The notes: generated from the sequence alone by a model not told the origin. Positions 1-7,997 are shown, numbered from the stretch's first letter. The stretch: 24,126 bases of DNA from JABAYQ01 sp042091225 (GCA_042091225.1 JBELHW010000022.1:1-24126); one strand, 5' to 3'. Numbers and translations are program-made.

Positions 1-42
1 CCGCTAGCGTTCATCCTGAGCCAGGATCAAACTCTTCGTTGT
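1..42 (-). rRNA. rrs: 16S ribosomal RNA, 5' end only (partial)
   Basis: Positions 16-35 are the exact reverse complement of the universal 27F primer site near the 5' end of bacterial 16S rRNA, and the bases from 1 to 15 continue the conserved start of the molecule. The gene is read on the minus strand and leaves the window at position 1. By analogy with E. coli numbering the mature 5' end falls at about position 42, give or take a few bases. The rest of the rRNA operon lies outside the window. Confidence 0.95.
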
Positions 43-136
43 ATAAAAGTTTGTAATAATATTCCTGGTTCATTTATAATTAAGCTAAAAAAAATTGACG
101 TTGAATTTGTTGTTTAAATTTCGTCTATCCCATTAA

Positions 137-147
137 TTCAAAGAACT
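137..147 (-). promoter_or_regulatory. boxA-like antitermination element in the 16S leader
   Basis: Read on the minus strand this is AGTTCTTTGAA, inside the transcribed leader about 95 bases before the mature 16S 5' end. It resembles the boxA elements of bacterial rRNA leaders, which recruit NusB/NusE to keep RNA polymerase from terminating early. The assignment rests on likeness and position only, and no boxB partner was identified. Confidence 0.4.
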
Positions 148-189
148 TATTTTTTGATTCTAATTTCCGTTTAACATTCAAACGGGCGG

Positions 190-219
190 CAAATATACAA
201 TACATTTTTAAACCGCAAA
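190..219 (-). promoter_or_regulatory. rRNA promoter P2 (Bacteroidota type)
   Basis: On the minus strand a TTTG (-33 element, 216-219) is followed after 18 bases by TATATTTG (-7 element, 190-197), matching the Bacteroidota consensus TTTG / TAnnTTTG for the primary sigma factor. The bases just downstream are GC-rich (CCGCCCG on the minus strand), which stands out in this AT-rich region. It is the nearer of two sites to the 16S gene. Confidence 0.7.
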
Positions 220-301
220 ACTTTTTTAAAAAAAAGTCAATTATTTTTCAATTGTGATCTCTCGAAGAAATCATTTGCTTCTTTCATTTAAAAAGCGGCT
301 G

Positions 302-332
302 CAAATATACCCTCTTATTTATACTTTACAAA
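302..332 (-). promoter_or_regulatory. rRNA promoter P1 (Bacteroidota type)
   Basis: On the minus strand TTTG (329-332) is followed after 19 bases by TATATTTG (302-309), the same -7 octamer as the second promoter 112 bases downstream. It is again followed by a GC-rich stretch (CAGCCGC). The repeat of octamer, spacing and discriminator makes a tandem rRNA promoter pair the simplest reading. Confidence 0.7.
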
Positions 333-564
333 CTATTTCTATTTTTTTTAAAATTTATTAAATCAAACATCCTTCATCTAGTAATTTCGATTTTTAATGC
401 TATTTTTTTTGATAGTTTAAGCCTAATCTCTTCATTATTAAGATATGATTAAGGCGTAAAAGAGGTCTTTTTAAAAGGAATCGTAATTTATAAGAAATTA
501 AAAAGCAGATTATTCTTGTTTATAAAAAGTAGTGTAAACTTTAAATATAGGCTAAGTCGTTAGT

Positions 565-1236
565 TTAAGGAGTTGAAAAGGACACTGGCAAAACTTTACC
601 GTTGTATAATTCTTTATCTAAAACAGCAAACCTGTAAATGTAGTTTGCCATTTGATCGGAAGTTGTTTGGGCATGAAAGTCAGGAAAGGCTTCTTTAAGC
701 ATCTGAGTTTGAACTGCTCCTAAAGCAAGGGCGTTAAACCTGATATTTGTTTGTGAAAACTCTTGAGCCAAACATTCTGTAAGAATAGTAAGAGCTCCCT
801 TGCTACTGCTATACGCACTTAAACCAGGGAATTTAGCGCTTCCTTGTATTCCTCCCATGCTACTTATATTAACAATGTGTGCATCATCGGATAAGTGAGG
901 CATCATGTCTCTTATAAGTCGGAAAGGGGAAAAAACATTTACTTGGTAAATTGAGTTCAGCTCATGATCGCTTATTTGTTGGAATGGTTTATTTATAAGA
1001 GATCCAGCATTATTAATAATTATATCTATAGATTTCCACTGGCTTATTTTTTGTTTTATAGGAGCATAATCTTCTTCTTGGAGGTCAAATTGTAAAGAGA
1101 TAACATTATCTAGTTCTAGTTTTTCTAGGCTTGAGGTATTTCTAGAAATAGCAAGAACAGAACTACCCTTGTGGCTAAATAACTTAGTTAATTCAAATCC
1201 GATTCCTCTGCTTGCGCCAGTAATAATTACATTCAT
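565..1236 (-). CDS. Short-chain dehydrogenase/reductase (SDR)
   Basis: The 223-residue product is a classical SDR oxidoreductase. It has the cofactor-binding TGASRGIG at residues 6-13, NNAG at 75-78, the ISS serine region at 124-126, and the catalytic YSSSK at 142-146 (Tyr142, Lys146). It is probably a soluble cytoplasmic NAD(P)H-dependent enzyme, and at 223 residues it is slightly short for the family. Its ATG overlaps the stop of the upstream aromatic amino acid hydroxylase gene (ATGA, 1233-1236), so the two are almost certainly co-transcribed and translationally coupled. That suggests, but does not prove, a role in recycling the pterin cofactor, since quinonoid dihydropteridine reductase and sepiapterin reductase are SDRs. 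The substrate cannot be read from the sequence, and a general carbonyl reductase is equally possible. Confidence 0.9.
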   Translation of the reverse strand: MNVIITGASRGIGFELTKLFSHKGSSVLAISRNTSSLEKLELDNVISLQFDLQEEDYAPIKQKISQWKSIDIIINNAGSLINKPFQQISDHELNSIYQVNVFSPFRLIRDMMPHLSDDAHIVNISSMGGIQGSAKFPGLSAYSSSKGALTILTECLAQEFSQTNIRFNALALGAVQTQMLKEAFPDFHAQTTSDQMANYIYRFAVLDKELYNGKVLPVSFSTP

Positions 1237-2972
1237 TTCAATAATTTTATACCATCTATAATTAATCCTTTAAAACTAGAGGTTTTAGAAAGATTGATTA
1301 GATGAGATTCTATTTTTTGTGACAATATTTTGTCCTTACAAATTTCTAATATATCGAGAGCACACAACCAATCGTTGGGGTGATCTTGTAGTAATGTTTG
1401 GAATAAGTTGTCTAATTCTTCTGAGTTAATCTCTCTATTTCGGATTAAGTAAACTTTATGGTATAGTTTATGGAGTTCTTTTCTTTTGATAAAATAATCA
1501 ATCTTATGGGTTGTTTCTTGAAATTGAAACACATTATCTCTTTCGAAAGACTCTATATCTGCAGCCCCGGCATAAACAGAAACGATAGATTGACCAATGG
1601 TCATATCATACACGCCCCATTGAGGGTCAAATAATTTCTGGCCATTATAGGTTACAGTACAGTCTTTAAAAGACATTAGCATATTAATTCCTTTTCTGTT
1701 TTTCCAGAGATTATTGAGTAATCCTTCTACTTTTACTCCACTTTCAAAATTTAAAACTACTTTATTACCAGATACTATGGCTAGAGCTTTTAAGTCGTCC
1801 ATAGTTAATGATTCCAATGGTTTTTGGCAATCTTTTAATTTTCCTACTGGAGATCCAAAGCCATCTTTATGGTAATGCTTGCCATGACCGACCAATTCTT
1901 TGTCGTGCCAAGCTAAAGCAGTTGGAGAAGATGTAGAGAGGTAAATGAGCTTTCCATCTTTTTCAATTATGTTAGAGAAAGTTCCGGAAACTTGAATTCC
2001 CGAACTATATTCTGCGGTACAAGTATTTTTAGAATCAATGGCTTTTTTAAGTCCATAAGCTCCTCCTTTTCGTAAAGACATAGTAAATGCAAATTCTTCC
2101 AGAACTTGAGTTAGGTGTCTGTAATTTGGAGTAACATACAATTGTGGTTGCGGTTCTGTTATATCGAAAGAGCGCTTAATGGCATCTATGTCGTATGGGA
2201 TTTTTACAACCTCATCTTTCATACAACTTTCACTTTCTCCAATGGAAGACAATAAACCAGCACCATATATTTTAGGATTTTCGAGGGTACCAATCAGTCC
2301 GTATTCTACAGTCCACCAATGTAAGTTTCTAATTTTAGCCATTTCGGATGGCTCGCCCATATTTTGTTGTATTTTATCTATGTCTTTTTCAGCCCGATTA
2401 ATATCATCCTCTTTTGTGTTAGGGTCTTCTTTAATAATGGACAAATGGCGAATGGCTTGAAATAATTCGAAGTCTTTAGCGGATGATATTGCTTTTGCTC
2501 CAATTTCTCCAAATAGCCTTAGGTATTCAGCGTATGCTGGGTCTGCAATTATTGGGGCATGGCCTGCTGCTTCATGAAGAATATCAGGAGCAGGAGTATA
2601 TTCTATGTGTTCTAATTGTCTAATATCGGCAGCAATAACAAGTACTTTATAGGCCTGGAATTCCATAAATGCTGAAGGAGGTAAAAATCCGTCCACACAT
2701 ACACAGCCCCAACCTATTTTACCTAAGATGTCATTCATGTCTTGAATGTTAGGGATTCTGTCGATTGTAATACCTGTTTTTTCGAGTCCTTTTAAATAAG
2801 AGGAGTGTGCTACTTTAGATAAATATGCAATATTTTTTCGCATTACATACCTCCATACGGCATGATCTACAGAAGTGTATTTAGGGTAGTTTTGGGCAAC
2901 TACAAATTGTCTTAATCGGGAAGGTAAATTCGCTACTTGATGATTATTAAAATCGAAAAAGTCATTTTTCAT
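1233..2972 (-). CDS. phhA: Aromatic amino acid hydroxylase (phenylalanine 4-monooxygenase type) with long C-terminal extension
   Basis: This 579-residue protein belongs to the pterin-dependent aromatic amino acid hydroxylases, which use iron, O2 and tetrahydropterin, most likely to turn phenylalanine into tyrosine. The N-terminal half carries the family signature TPAPDILHEAAGH (residues 126-138). It supplies the iron ligands His133 and His138, and the third ligand is Glu223 in WWTVEYGLIG. The catalytic domain ends at about residue 290. The remaining roughly 290 residues have no motif I recognise. Common bacterial PhhA proteins are only about 260-300 residues, but longer forms are known in Bacteroidota and some Bacillus. 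There is no ACT regulatory domain at the N-terminus. The gene overlaps the downstream SDR gene by 4 bases and starts 62 bases after purL ends. Phenylalanine is the likely substrate, but tryptophan or tyrosine cannot be excluded. Confidence 0.9.
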   Translation of the reverse strand: MKNDFFDFNNHQVANLPSRLRQFVVAQNYPKYTSVDHAVWRYVMRKNIAYLSKVAHSSYLKGLEKTGITIDRIPNIQDMNDILGKIGWGCVCVDGFLPPSAFMEFQAYKVLVIAADIRQLEHIEYTPAPDILHEAAGHAPIIADPAYAEYLRLFGEIGAKAISSAKDFELFQAIRHLSIIKEDPNTKEDDINRAEKDIDKIQQNMGEPSEMAKIRNLHWWTVEYGLIGTLENPKIYGAGLLSSIGESESCMKDEVVKIPYDIDAIKRSFDITEPQPQLYVTPNYRHLTQVLEEFAFTMSLRKGGAYGLKKAIDSKNTCTAEYSSGIQVSGTFSNIIEKDGKLIYLSTSSPTALAWHDKELVGHGKHYHKDGFGSPVGKLKDCQKPLESLTMDDLKALAIVSGNKVVLNFESGVKVEGLLNNLWKNRKGINMLMSFKDCTVTYNGQKLFDPQWGVYDMTIGQSIVSVYAGAADIESFERDNVFQFQETTHKIDYFIKRKELHKLYHKVYLIRNREINSEELDNLFQTLLQDHPNDWLCALDILEICKDKILSQKIESHLINLSKTSSFKGLIIDGIKLLK

Positions 2973-3034
2973 GCTAACAAAATTTAATAGTTAAAAATAG
3001 AAATGTCTATTTCAAAATCAAAATAAAAGTAATT

Positions 3035-5272
3035 TTACTTTAACTTATTGGCCAATGCATTTTGGTAAATATCGGAAAACTCTTCTATGTTTCCGAAATC
3101 TTTTTCATCTACACGTATATCTCCTCTAGTAATATGGCCTAATAACATAAATGGAATTTCGTGTTTTTTTAATATGTCAATTAGTTTTTCTTCTCCTGTT
3201 TCGCTTACTGAAACAACTACTCTACTCGGAGATTCGCCAAATAAGAATGCATCTTCTCTTATTTCGGAACTGGTAGTAATATCAAAACCAACTTTATTAG
3301 GGATGGCACTTTCAATTAGGTTTACAAATAGTCCACCATCAGAAATATCGTGAGCAGAATTGATTGCTTTTTGTGAAATCAACTCTTTTATTAGTTGTTG
3401 GAGTGCGTATTCTTTATCTAAATCAAAAGGAGGAGTTGAGCTTTGCTTGTATTTATGGTATGAAGCCAAATACTCAGATGAGTTTATGTCGTTATGAAAT
3501 TCGCCAATAGTATAAATTAAATCGCTTTTGCCTTTAAAATCTAAAGACATAATATTTGCTTTATCTTGTACTACTCCTAACATCCCGATAGTAGGTGTTG
3601 GAAATACTGGCACTTCTTTTCCGTCTATTGCGGTTTGGTTATAAAAGCTAACGTTTCCTCCTGTTACTGGAGTATTAAATTTAACACAAGCTTCGGACAT
3701 TCCTTTAATAGCTCCTACAAACTGCCAATAAACTTCCGGATTGTAAGGGTTACCGAAATTAAGGCAATTTGTAATTGCACTTGGCTCGGCACCAGAGCAA
3801 ACAATATTTCTTGCTGCCTCTGCAACAGCCATTGCACAGCCCACCTGAGGATCAGCATTTACCATTCTGGCATTACAGTCAACGGTTAAAGCCAGGGCTT
3901 TGTTAGTTCCTTTAATATTTACAACTCCGGCATCTTTGGGAGAATTTGTTCCCATATTAATAGTACCTACCATAGAGTCGTACTGCTCATACACCCATTT
4001 TTTAGAGGCAATATTTGGGTGACCGCATAAAAACTTAGCAACCTTTGCAAGATTGCTTGGTTGTTCAATACTATCAATATTAAACTGTTTAAATTCTTTA
4101 TAGTATGCAGGTTCTTTATATTCTCTATTGTAAACTGGAGCACCTCCTCCTAGCACCAGATCATCGGCAGGTACATCTGCTACTAATTGATCATACATAT
4201 AGTATTTAAGTCGTTTTTCTTGGGTTACTACACCAATTTCTTCGCAGCTTAAATCCCATTTATCGTAAATTTCTTGAACAATATGTTCTTTTCCTTTATG
4301 AACAACGATTAACATTCTTTCTTGAGATTCGGAAAGTAAAATTTCCCAATCTTTCATATCTTCTTGTCTTGTAGGCACTTTATCAAGATGGATAATCATA
4401 CCATGTCCTCCAGCAGCACTCATTTCGGAGGTGGAGCAAGTAATCCCAGCTGCTCCCATATCTTGCATACCGACAATAGCGTCTGTTTTACCTAATTCTA
4501 GGGTTGCTTCGAGTAATAATTTTTCTTGGAAAGGATCACCAACCTGAACTGCTGGCAAGTCATTTGCCGAATCTTCGGTAATGTCTTTGGATGCAAATGC
4601 GGCTCCGTGAATACCATCTTTTCCGGTTCTGGACCCAACTATAAAAACTGGATTACCAGGACCAGAGGAAGTCGCTGATATTAATTCGTCTGACTTCATG
4701 ATACCTGCCGAAAAGGCATTTACTAAAGGATTTGTATTGTAGCAATCGTCGAAAAACAATTCTCCTCCAACAATAGGAATACCAAATGCATTTCCGTAAT
4801 CGCCAATTCCTTTAACTACTCCTTTAACAAGCCATTTTGTTCTGTCTAATTCTATATTACCAAACCTCAACGAATTAAGTTGAGCAATTGGTCGTGCACC
4901 CATAGTAAAGATATCTCTATTTATACCTCCAACACCTGTAGCAGCTCCTTGGTAGGGCTCTAATGCCGAAGGATGGTTGTGGCTTTCTATTTTAAAAGCA
5001 CAAGCAAGGCCATCGCCAATATCTACAAGACCAGCATTTTCTTCTCCTGCTTTAACAAGCATGTGAGGACCGTCTTTTGGTAATGTTTTTAACCAGGTAA
5101 TTGAATTTTTGTAGGAACAATGCTCGGACCACATTACCGAAAAAATACTCATTTCGGTAAAATTTGGAGTTCTTCCTAGAATTGAAATTATTTGGTCAAA
5201 CTCTTCTGGTCTTAAACCTAACTCTTGGGCTTGTTCTAGTGTAGCTATTGCTGTAGTTGCTTGTAGTGACAT
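3035..5272 (-). CDS. purL: Phosphoribosylformylglycinamidine synthase subunit PurL (small type)
   Basis: PurL catalyses the fourth step of purine synthesis, the ATP-dependent conversion of FGAR to FGAM. At 745 residues this is the small form, which needs the glutaminase PurQ and the linker PurS as partners. Proteobacteria, and many Bacteroidota, instead have a single chain of about 1,200-1,300 residues. Visible signatures are MWSEHCSYK (residues 47-55, catalytic His51) and KIESHNHPS (94-102) followed by a glycine-rich nucleotide loop (ATGVGG). A second glycine-rich AIRS-type half lies further on, with internal VGDPFQEK and GGLFVNL segments. The ATG at 5272 has no Shine-Dalgarno sequence. Neither purQ nor purS is in the window, so they must be encoded elsewhere if the enzyme works. 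It is probably transcribed on its own; a -7-like site lies at 5294-5301. Confidence 0.97.
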   Translation of the reverse strand: MSLQATTAIATLEQAQELGLRPEEFDQIISILGRTPNFTEMSIFSVMWSEHCSYKNSITWLKTLPKDGPHMLVKAGEENAGLVDIGDGLACAFKIESHNHPSALEPYQGAATGVGGINRDIFTMGARPIAQLNSLRFGNIELDRTKWLVKGVVKGIGDYGNAFGIPIVGGELFFDDCYNTNPLVNAFSAGIMKSDELISATSSGPGNPVFIVGSRTGKDGIHGAAFASKDITEDSANDLPAVQVGDPFQEKLLLEATLELGKTDAIVGMQDMGAAGITCSTSEMSAAGGHGMIIHLDKVPTRQEDMKDWEILLSESQERMLIVVHKGKEHIVQEIYDKWDLSCEEIGVVTQEKRLKYYMYDQLVADVPADDLVLGGGAPVYNREYKEPAYYKEFKQFNIDSIEQPSNLAKVAKFLCGHPNIASKKWVYEQYDSMVGTINMGTNSPKDAGVVNIKGTNKALALTVDCNARMVNADPQVGCAMAVAEAARNIVCSGAEPSAITNCLNFGNPYNPEVYWQFVGAIKGMSEACVKFNTPVTGGNVSFYNQTAIDGKEVPVFPTPTIGMLGVVQDKANIMSLDFKGKSDLIYTIGEFHNDINSSEYLASYHKYKQSSTPPFDLDKEYALQQLIKELISQKAINSAHDISDGGLFVNLIESAIPNKVGFDITTSSEIREDAFLFGESPSRVVVSVSETGEEKLIDILKKHEIPFMLLGHITRGDIRVDEKDFGNIEEFSDIYQNALANKLK

Positions 5273-5293
5273 TTATAGTAATTATATAGTAGA

Positions 5294-5301
5294 CAAAATT
5301 A
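5294..5301 (-). promoter_or_regulatory. Candidate -7 element for purL
   Basis: On the minus strand this reads TAATTTTG, matching TAnnTTTG, 22 bases before the purL start. No TTTG is seen at the expected -33 distance, so it is only a candidate. Confidence 0.3.
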
Positions 5302-5364
5302 ATTATATAAAAGAAAAATCGTTAAAAAAAAAGGGTGTTTTTTACAAAGTTTTCAAACCATTAA

Positions 5365-7005
5365 TTAAGAAACAATTCTGTCCTTTGAATCGTACCATTT
5401 TTGATAATTATCTTGATAAGTATTTTCTACTTCTTTTCGTTTAATTTTCATGGATGGTGTAAGCAGATTATTTTCTATGGTCCATTCTTGATCAACAATA
5501 ACAATTTTTCTTAGGTGTTCGTGTTGTTCAAACTTAGCATTAACAATTTCCATTGTCTTTTTAAGGCTAGACTCTAGGGACTTGTTATCTTTAGTTTTTC
5601 CGTATTCTGAAATAGTTACTAAAGCCATTGGTTGTGGTAATCCGCTACCAACTACACAAACTTGCTCTATATTTTTGTTGGCGGAAAGCTTCATTTCAAT
5701 CGGAGCCGGAGCTACGTACTTAGCTTTCGAAGTTTTAAATAAATCTTTTACTCTTCCGGTAATTTTCAAAAAGCCTTGCTGGTCAATAAAACCTTCGTCG
5801 CCGGTATATAACCATCCGTCTTTTATGGTTTCGTTGGTTAGCTTATCTTCTTTATAATAACCATCCATTAATGCAATGTGTTTAATCAAAATTTCTTTAT
5901 TGTCACTAAGCTTAACTTCACAATTAGGCAGTGCTTTACCAACAAAACCAAATTTTATCTGGTCATTTAGTGTAACGTGAGAATAACAACAATTTTCGGT
6001 CATTGCGTATGCTTCCTGAATTTCTATTCCTAATTTTTTGAACCATTTGAGAACTGAAACTGGTGTTGGAGCAGCACCAGTAAATACGTTTGATGCATTT
6101 TGCAAACCTAAGCCAGACTTAATCTTCTTTTTTATGAGAGATGATATCCCTGGAATAGCTAACAAAACATTTAATTTATTTTGAGGAAGTTTAGTTAAAA
6201 TTCCTTGTTGGAATTTTGTCCATATACGAGGTACACCCAAAAAGACAGTAGGTTTTGTGTCGCTCAAGTTTTGGGCAAAAGTTTCTAAACTTTCGGCAAA
6301 AGAAACCATTCCTCCAGAATATAAACTCCCCATTTGTACTAATAATCTTTCGGCTATGTGGCAAAGAGGTAAATAGGAAAAGAAACGTGCTTGGGTTTTA
6401 AGATCAAGTAAAGGAACAGCATTAGAAGTAGCAAAAGAAAAATTGTAGAATTTATGCATTACTCCTTTTGGCATTCCTGTTGTACCGGAAGTATAAATAA
6501 TAGTTGCTAAATCGGAAGGGTCTCTTATAACGTCTTCATTAATTGGCTCAACATCTTTTATCAGGTCGTCCCAAACAGGAGTTGCTTCTATGCTATAAAA
6601 AGGATAGGTAATTGCTGGCATATCTTTAGGGATACCTCCTTTCATGGAATCAAAATCGTCTAGCTTACCAACGAAAATTAATTTTGTTTGAGAATGCTCT
6701 AAAATCTGGGCAATAGATTCTTCTTTTAAATTAGGGTAAAGAGGAACCGAAACGTGTCCTGCCATCATGATAGCTAGGTCGGTCATTATCCAATGGGCAC
6801 AATTTTTAGATAAAATTGCTATTTTACTATTGGGTTCTAAATCTAACCCCTTTAGATAGGCTGCCATTTTTCTGACTTGCATAGCAGTTTCAGACCAAGT
6901 CCATTTGTGCCATTCGTCGTTGATTGGCTGACGCATGTACAATTTATTTGGGTTTTGCTTTTCCCAATGGTAAAGCATTTCTAAAGGTGAAAGGTAAGGT
7001 TGCAT
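5365..7005 (-). CDS. AMP-forming acyl-CoA synthetase (long-chain fatty acid--CoA ligase family)
   Basis: This 546-residue enzyme is an adenylate-forming ligase that activates a carboxylic acid, probably a fatty acid, to its acyl-CoA through an acyl-AMP intermediate. The AMP-binding P-loop YTSGTTGMPKG is at residues 171-181. It is followed by the AYAMTENC motif that contacts the adenine, and by GWLYTGDEG with its ribose-binding aspartate. The C-terminal hinge and lysine region (GRVKDLFKTSKAKYVAP) is also present. It is somewhat shorter than the roughly 590-residue long-chain ligases common in Bacteroidota. No signal peptide is seen, so it should be cytoplasmic or peripheral to the membrane. 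The chain length of the substrate cannot be told from the sequence. It lies alone between purL and a gene remnant. Confidence 0.92.
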   Translation of the reverse strand: MQPYLSPLEMLYHWEKQNPNKLYMRQPINDEWHKWTWSETAMQVRKMAAYLKGLDLEPNSKIAILSKNCAHWIMTDLAIMMAGHVSVPLYPNLKEESIAQILEHSQTKLIFVGKLDDFDSMKGGIPKDMPAITYPFYSIEATPVWDDLIKDVEPINEDVIRDPSDLATIIYTSGTTGMPKGVMHKFYNFSFATSNAVPLLDLKTQARFFSYLPLCHIAERLLVQMGSLYSGGMVSFAESLETFAQNLSDTKPTVFLGVPRIWTKFQQGILTKLPQNKLNVLLAIPGISSLIKKKIKSGLGLQNASNVFTGAAPTPVSVLKWFKKLGIEIQEAYAMTENCCYSHVTLNDQIKFGFVGKALPNCEVKLSDNKEILIKHIALMDGYYKEDKLTNETIKDGWLYTGDEGFIDQQGFLKITGRVKDLFKTSKAKYVAPAPIEMKLSANKNIEQVCVVGSGLPQPMALVTISEYGKTKDNKSLESSLKKTMEIVNAKFEQHEHLRKIVIVDQEWTIENNLLTPSMKIKRKEVENTYQDNYQKWYDSKDRIVS

Positions 7006-7021
7006 AAATGTTAATTTTTTC

Positions 7022-7029
7022 CAAATATA
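7022..7029 (-). promoter_or_regulatory. Candidate -7 element for the acyl-CoA synthetase gene
   Basis: The minus strand reads TATATTTG, identical to the octamer at the two rRNA promoters and 17 bases before the start codon. No good -33 element lies at 18-20 bases, so strength is uncertain. Confidence 0.4.
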
Positions 7030-7057
7030 AAGTTTTTATACACATATATAAAGAAAA

Positions 7058-7333
7058 TTAAAACTGCCATTTTAGCAAGCATTTAAACTCATATTTAGAA
7101 ATTTCAGAATCAAGATAAGAATTTGACAAGTCCGATTTGAGTTTGAAATACGCACTTAATTTTCTAGAAAACTTATATTTAAATGTAAAAATCAGAGCCT
7201 GGCCCCTTTGGTAATAAGTAGGAATAGAGAATGCATATAAAACATCGGGTTCGTAGGCATATACTCTTTTCATCACTAAAAAATATCGTTTAGACCTTTC
7301 ATTTAACCACTTTAAAAATAAAACTTTTGGTAT
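7058..7333 (-). pseudogene. Remnant of a helix-hairpin-helix/outer-membrane beta-barrel protein (C-terminal fragment)
   Basis: The open frame runs from an in-frame TGA (7334-7336) to the stop at 7058. It has no ATG until 7273; a GTG at 7276 is the only other start. The readable part (RVYAYEPDVLYAFSIPTYYQRG) strongly recalls the C-terminal end of a large Bacteroidota family of about 650-700 residues with helix-hairpin-helix repeats and a beta-barrel. In that family a similar tyrosine-rich strand series also precedes the end. The fragment closes with CLLKWQF, a terminal Phe after alternating hydrophobic residues, as in outer-membrane barrels. No signal peptide or N-terminal domain exists, and the purE terminator lies directly upstream, so it is probably not expressed as a working protein. 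The family assignment is from memory, not a search. Confidence 0.6.
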
Positions 7334-7338
7334 TCATC

Positions 7339-7374
7339 AAAAAAAGGGCTTCTAAAAATTAGAAGCCCTTTTTT
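7339..7374 (-). terminator. Intrinsic terminator of purE (symmetrical)
   Basis: A perfect 10-base-pair stem (GGGCTTCTAA at 7346-7355 with TTAGAAGCCC at 7359-7368) encloses a 3-base loop. It is flanked by seven As on the left and six Ts on the right, so it can act on either strand. It begins 21 bases past the purE stop codon, in the expected place for purE transcription on the minus strand. Confidence 0.9.
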
Positions 7375-7395
7375 ACATTTTGTTTTTAGAAAAAT

Positions 7396-7908
7396 CTATT
7401 GTACTCTGAAATCAAACTTTTCGGAGGCTAAGTCTTGGTTAGCTTTTACAATTTTTTGTTTCATGTTCATTTTGAACTCTACCATTCTGGCATGTAAATC
7501 GTCGTCTGCTGTCGCCAACATTTGTCCTGCTAAAATACCTGCGTTGTATGCAGCATCAAGCCCTACTGTTGCTACAGGAATACCTGGAGGCATTTGCAGA
7601 ATAGATAAGATACTATCCCATCCGTCAATAGATATAGACGAGCGACAAGGAACGCCGATAACAGGAACGGTTGTAAATGCAGCAACAACTCCTGGCAGAT
7701 GGGCAGCACCCCCAGCACCTGCAATAATTACTTTTATACCGTTGGCGTGTGCATTGGTTGCAAACTTTTCTACCATTTCCGGAACACGGTGTGCCGATAG
7801 GGCATTAATTTCGAATGGAATACCCATACTGTTTAAGAAATCTGCTGCCTTACGCATTACTGGCATATCAGAAGTAGATCCCATTATTATACTTACAATT
7901 GCTTTCAT
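7396..7908 (-). CDS. purE: N5-carboxyaminoimidazole ribonucleotide mutase PurE
   Basis: PurE (170 residues, full family length) is the class I mutase that moves the carboxyl group of N5-CAIR to give CAIR in purine synthesis. Signatures are GSTSD (residues 10-14), SAHR with His40 (38-41), GAGGAAHLPGV (64-73), and the PVIGVP segment near residue 84. The later QMPPGIPVATV stretch also matches. The partner purK, usually next to it, is not in this window. It ends in a strong hairpin terminator and starts 101 bases from the divergent hpt gene, so the two purine genes share a promoter region. Confidence 0.97.
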   Translation of the reverse strand: MKAIVSIIMGSTSDMPVMRKAADFLNSMGIPFEINALSAHRVPEMVEKFATNAHANGIKVIIAGAGGAAHLPGVVAAFTTVPVIGVPCRSSISIDGWDSILSILQMPPGIPVATVGLDAAYNAGILAGQMLATADDDLHARMVEFKMNMKQKIVKANQDLASEKFDFRVQ

Positions 7909-7930
7909 ATTGGTTAAATTTTATTTGAGG

Positions 7931-7938
7931 CAAAAGTA
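7931..7938 (-). promoter_or_regulatory. Candidate -7 element for purE
   Basis: The minus strand reads TACTTTTG (TAnnTTTG), 22 bases before the purE ATG. No convincing -33 partner was found. Confidence 0.35.
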
Positions 7939-7997
7939 AAATTTTTTGTCAATAAAATCGATATCCTTTTTTCAACAATTACTAATTTGATTTGTTG

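Larger units (their letters stand above)
43..564. other. rRNA leader and upstream intergenic region
   Basis: This 522-base gap has no plausible gene. From 43 to about 185 it is the leader of the minus-strand 16S rRNA transcript, with a boxA-like element. From 190 to 332 it holds two tandem promoter-like sites. Their upstream flanks (about 220-260 and 333-365) are rich in A and T tracts, as expected of UP-like elements at strong rRNA promoters. From 366 to 564 the sequence is AT-rich with only one imperfect hairpin (421-455) and no clear terminator for the gene ending at 565. Confidence 0.6.

Noticed and set aside
458..475. AAAAGAGGTCTTTT-like inverted repeat as a terminator for the SDR gene
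   Set aside because: The loop would be only two bases and the stem is AT-rich. It is also on the wrong side of a long gap with no clear T run.
2995..3041. Two short AT-only palindromes between the hydroxylase and purL genes as a purL terminator
   Set aside because: The stems are only about 7 base pairs of nearly pure A and T, one has a 2-base loop and overlaps the purL stop codon. Too weak to call.
7022..7057. Further small gene between the gene remnant and the acyl-CoA synthetase gene
   Set aside because: The stretch is short and AT-rich, with only a promoter-like octamer.
7463..7939. Long open frame on the plus strand opposite purE
   Set aside because: It is the antisense shadow of purE, whose own motifs and length are decisive.
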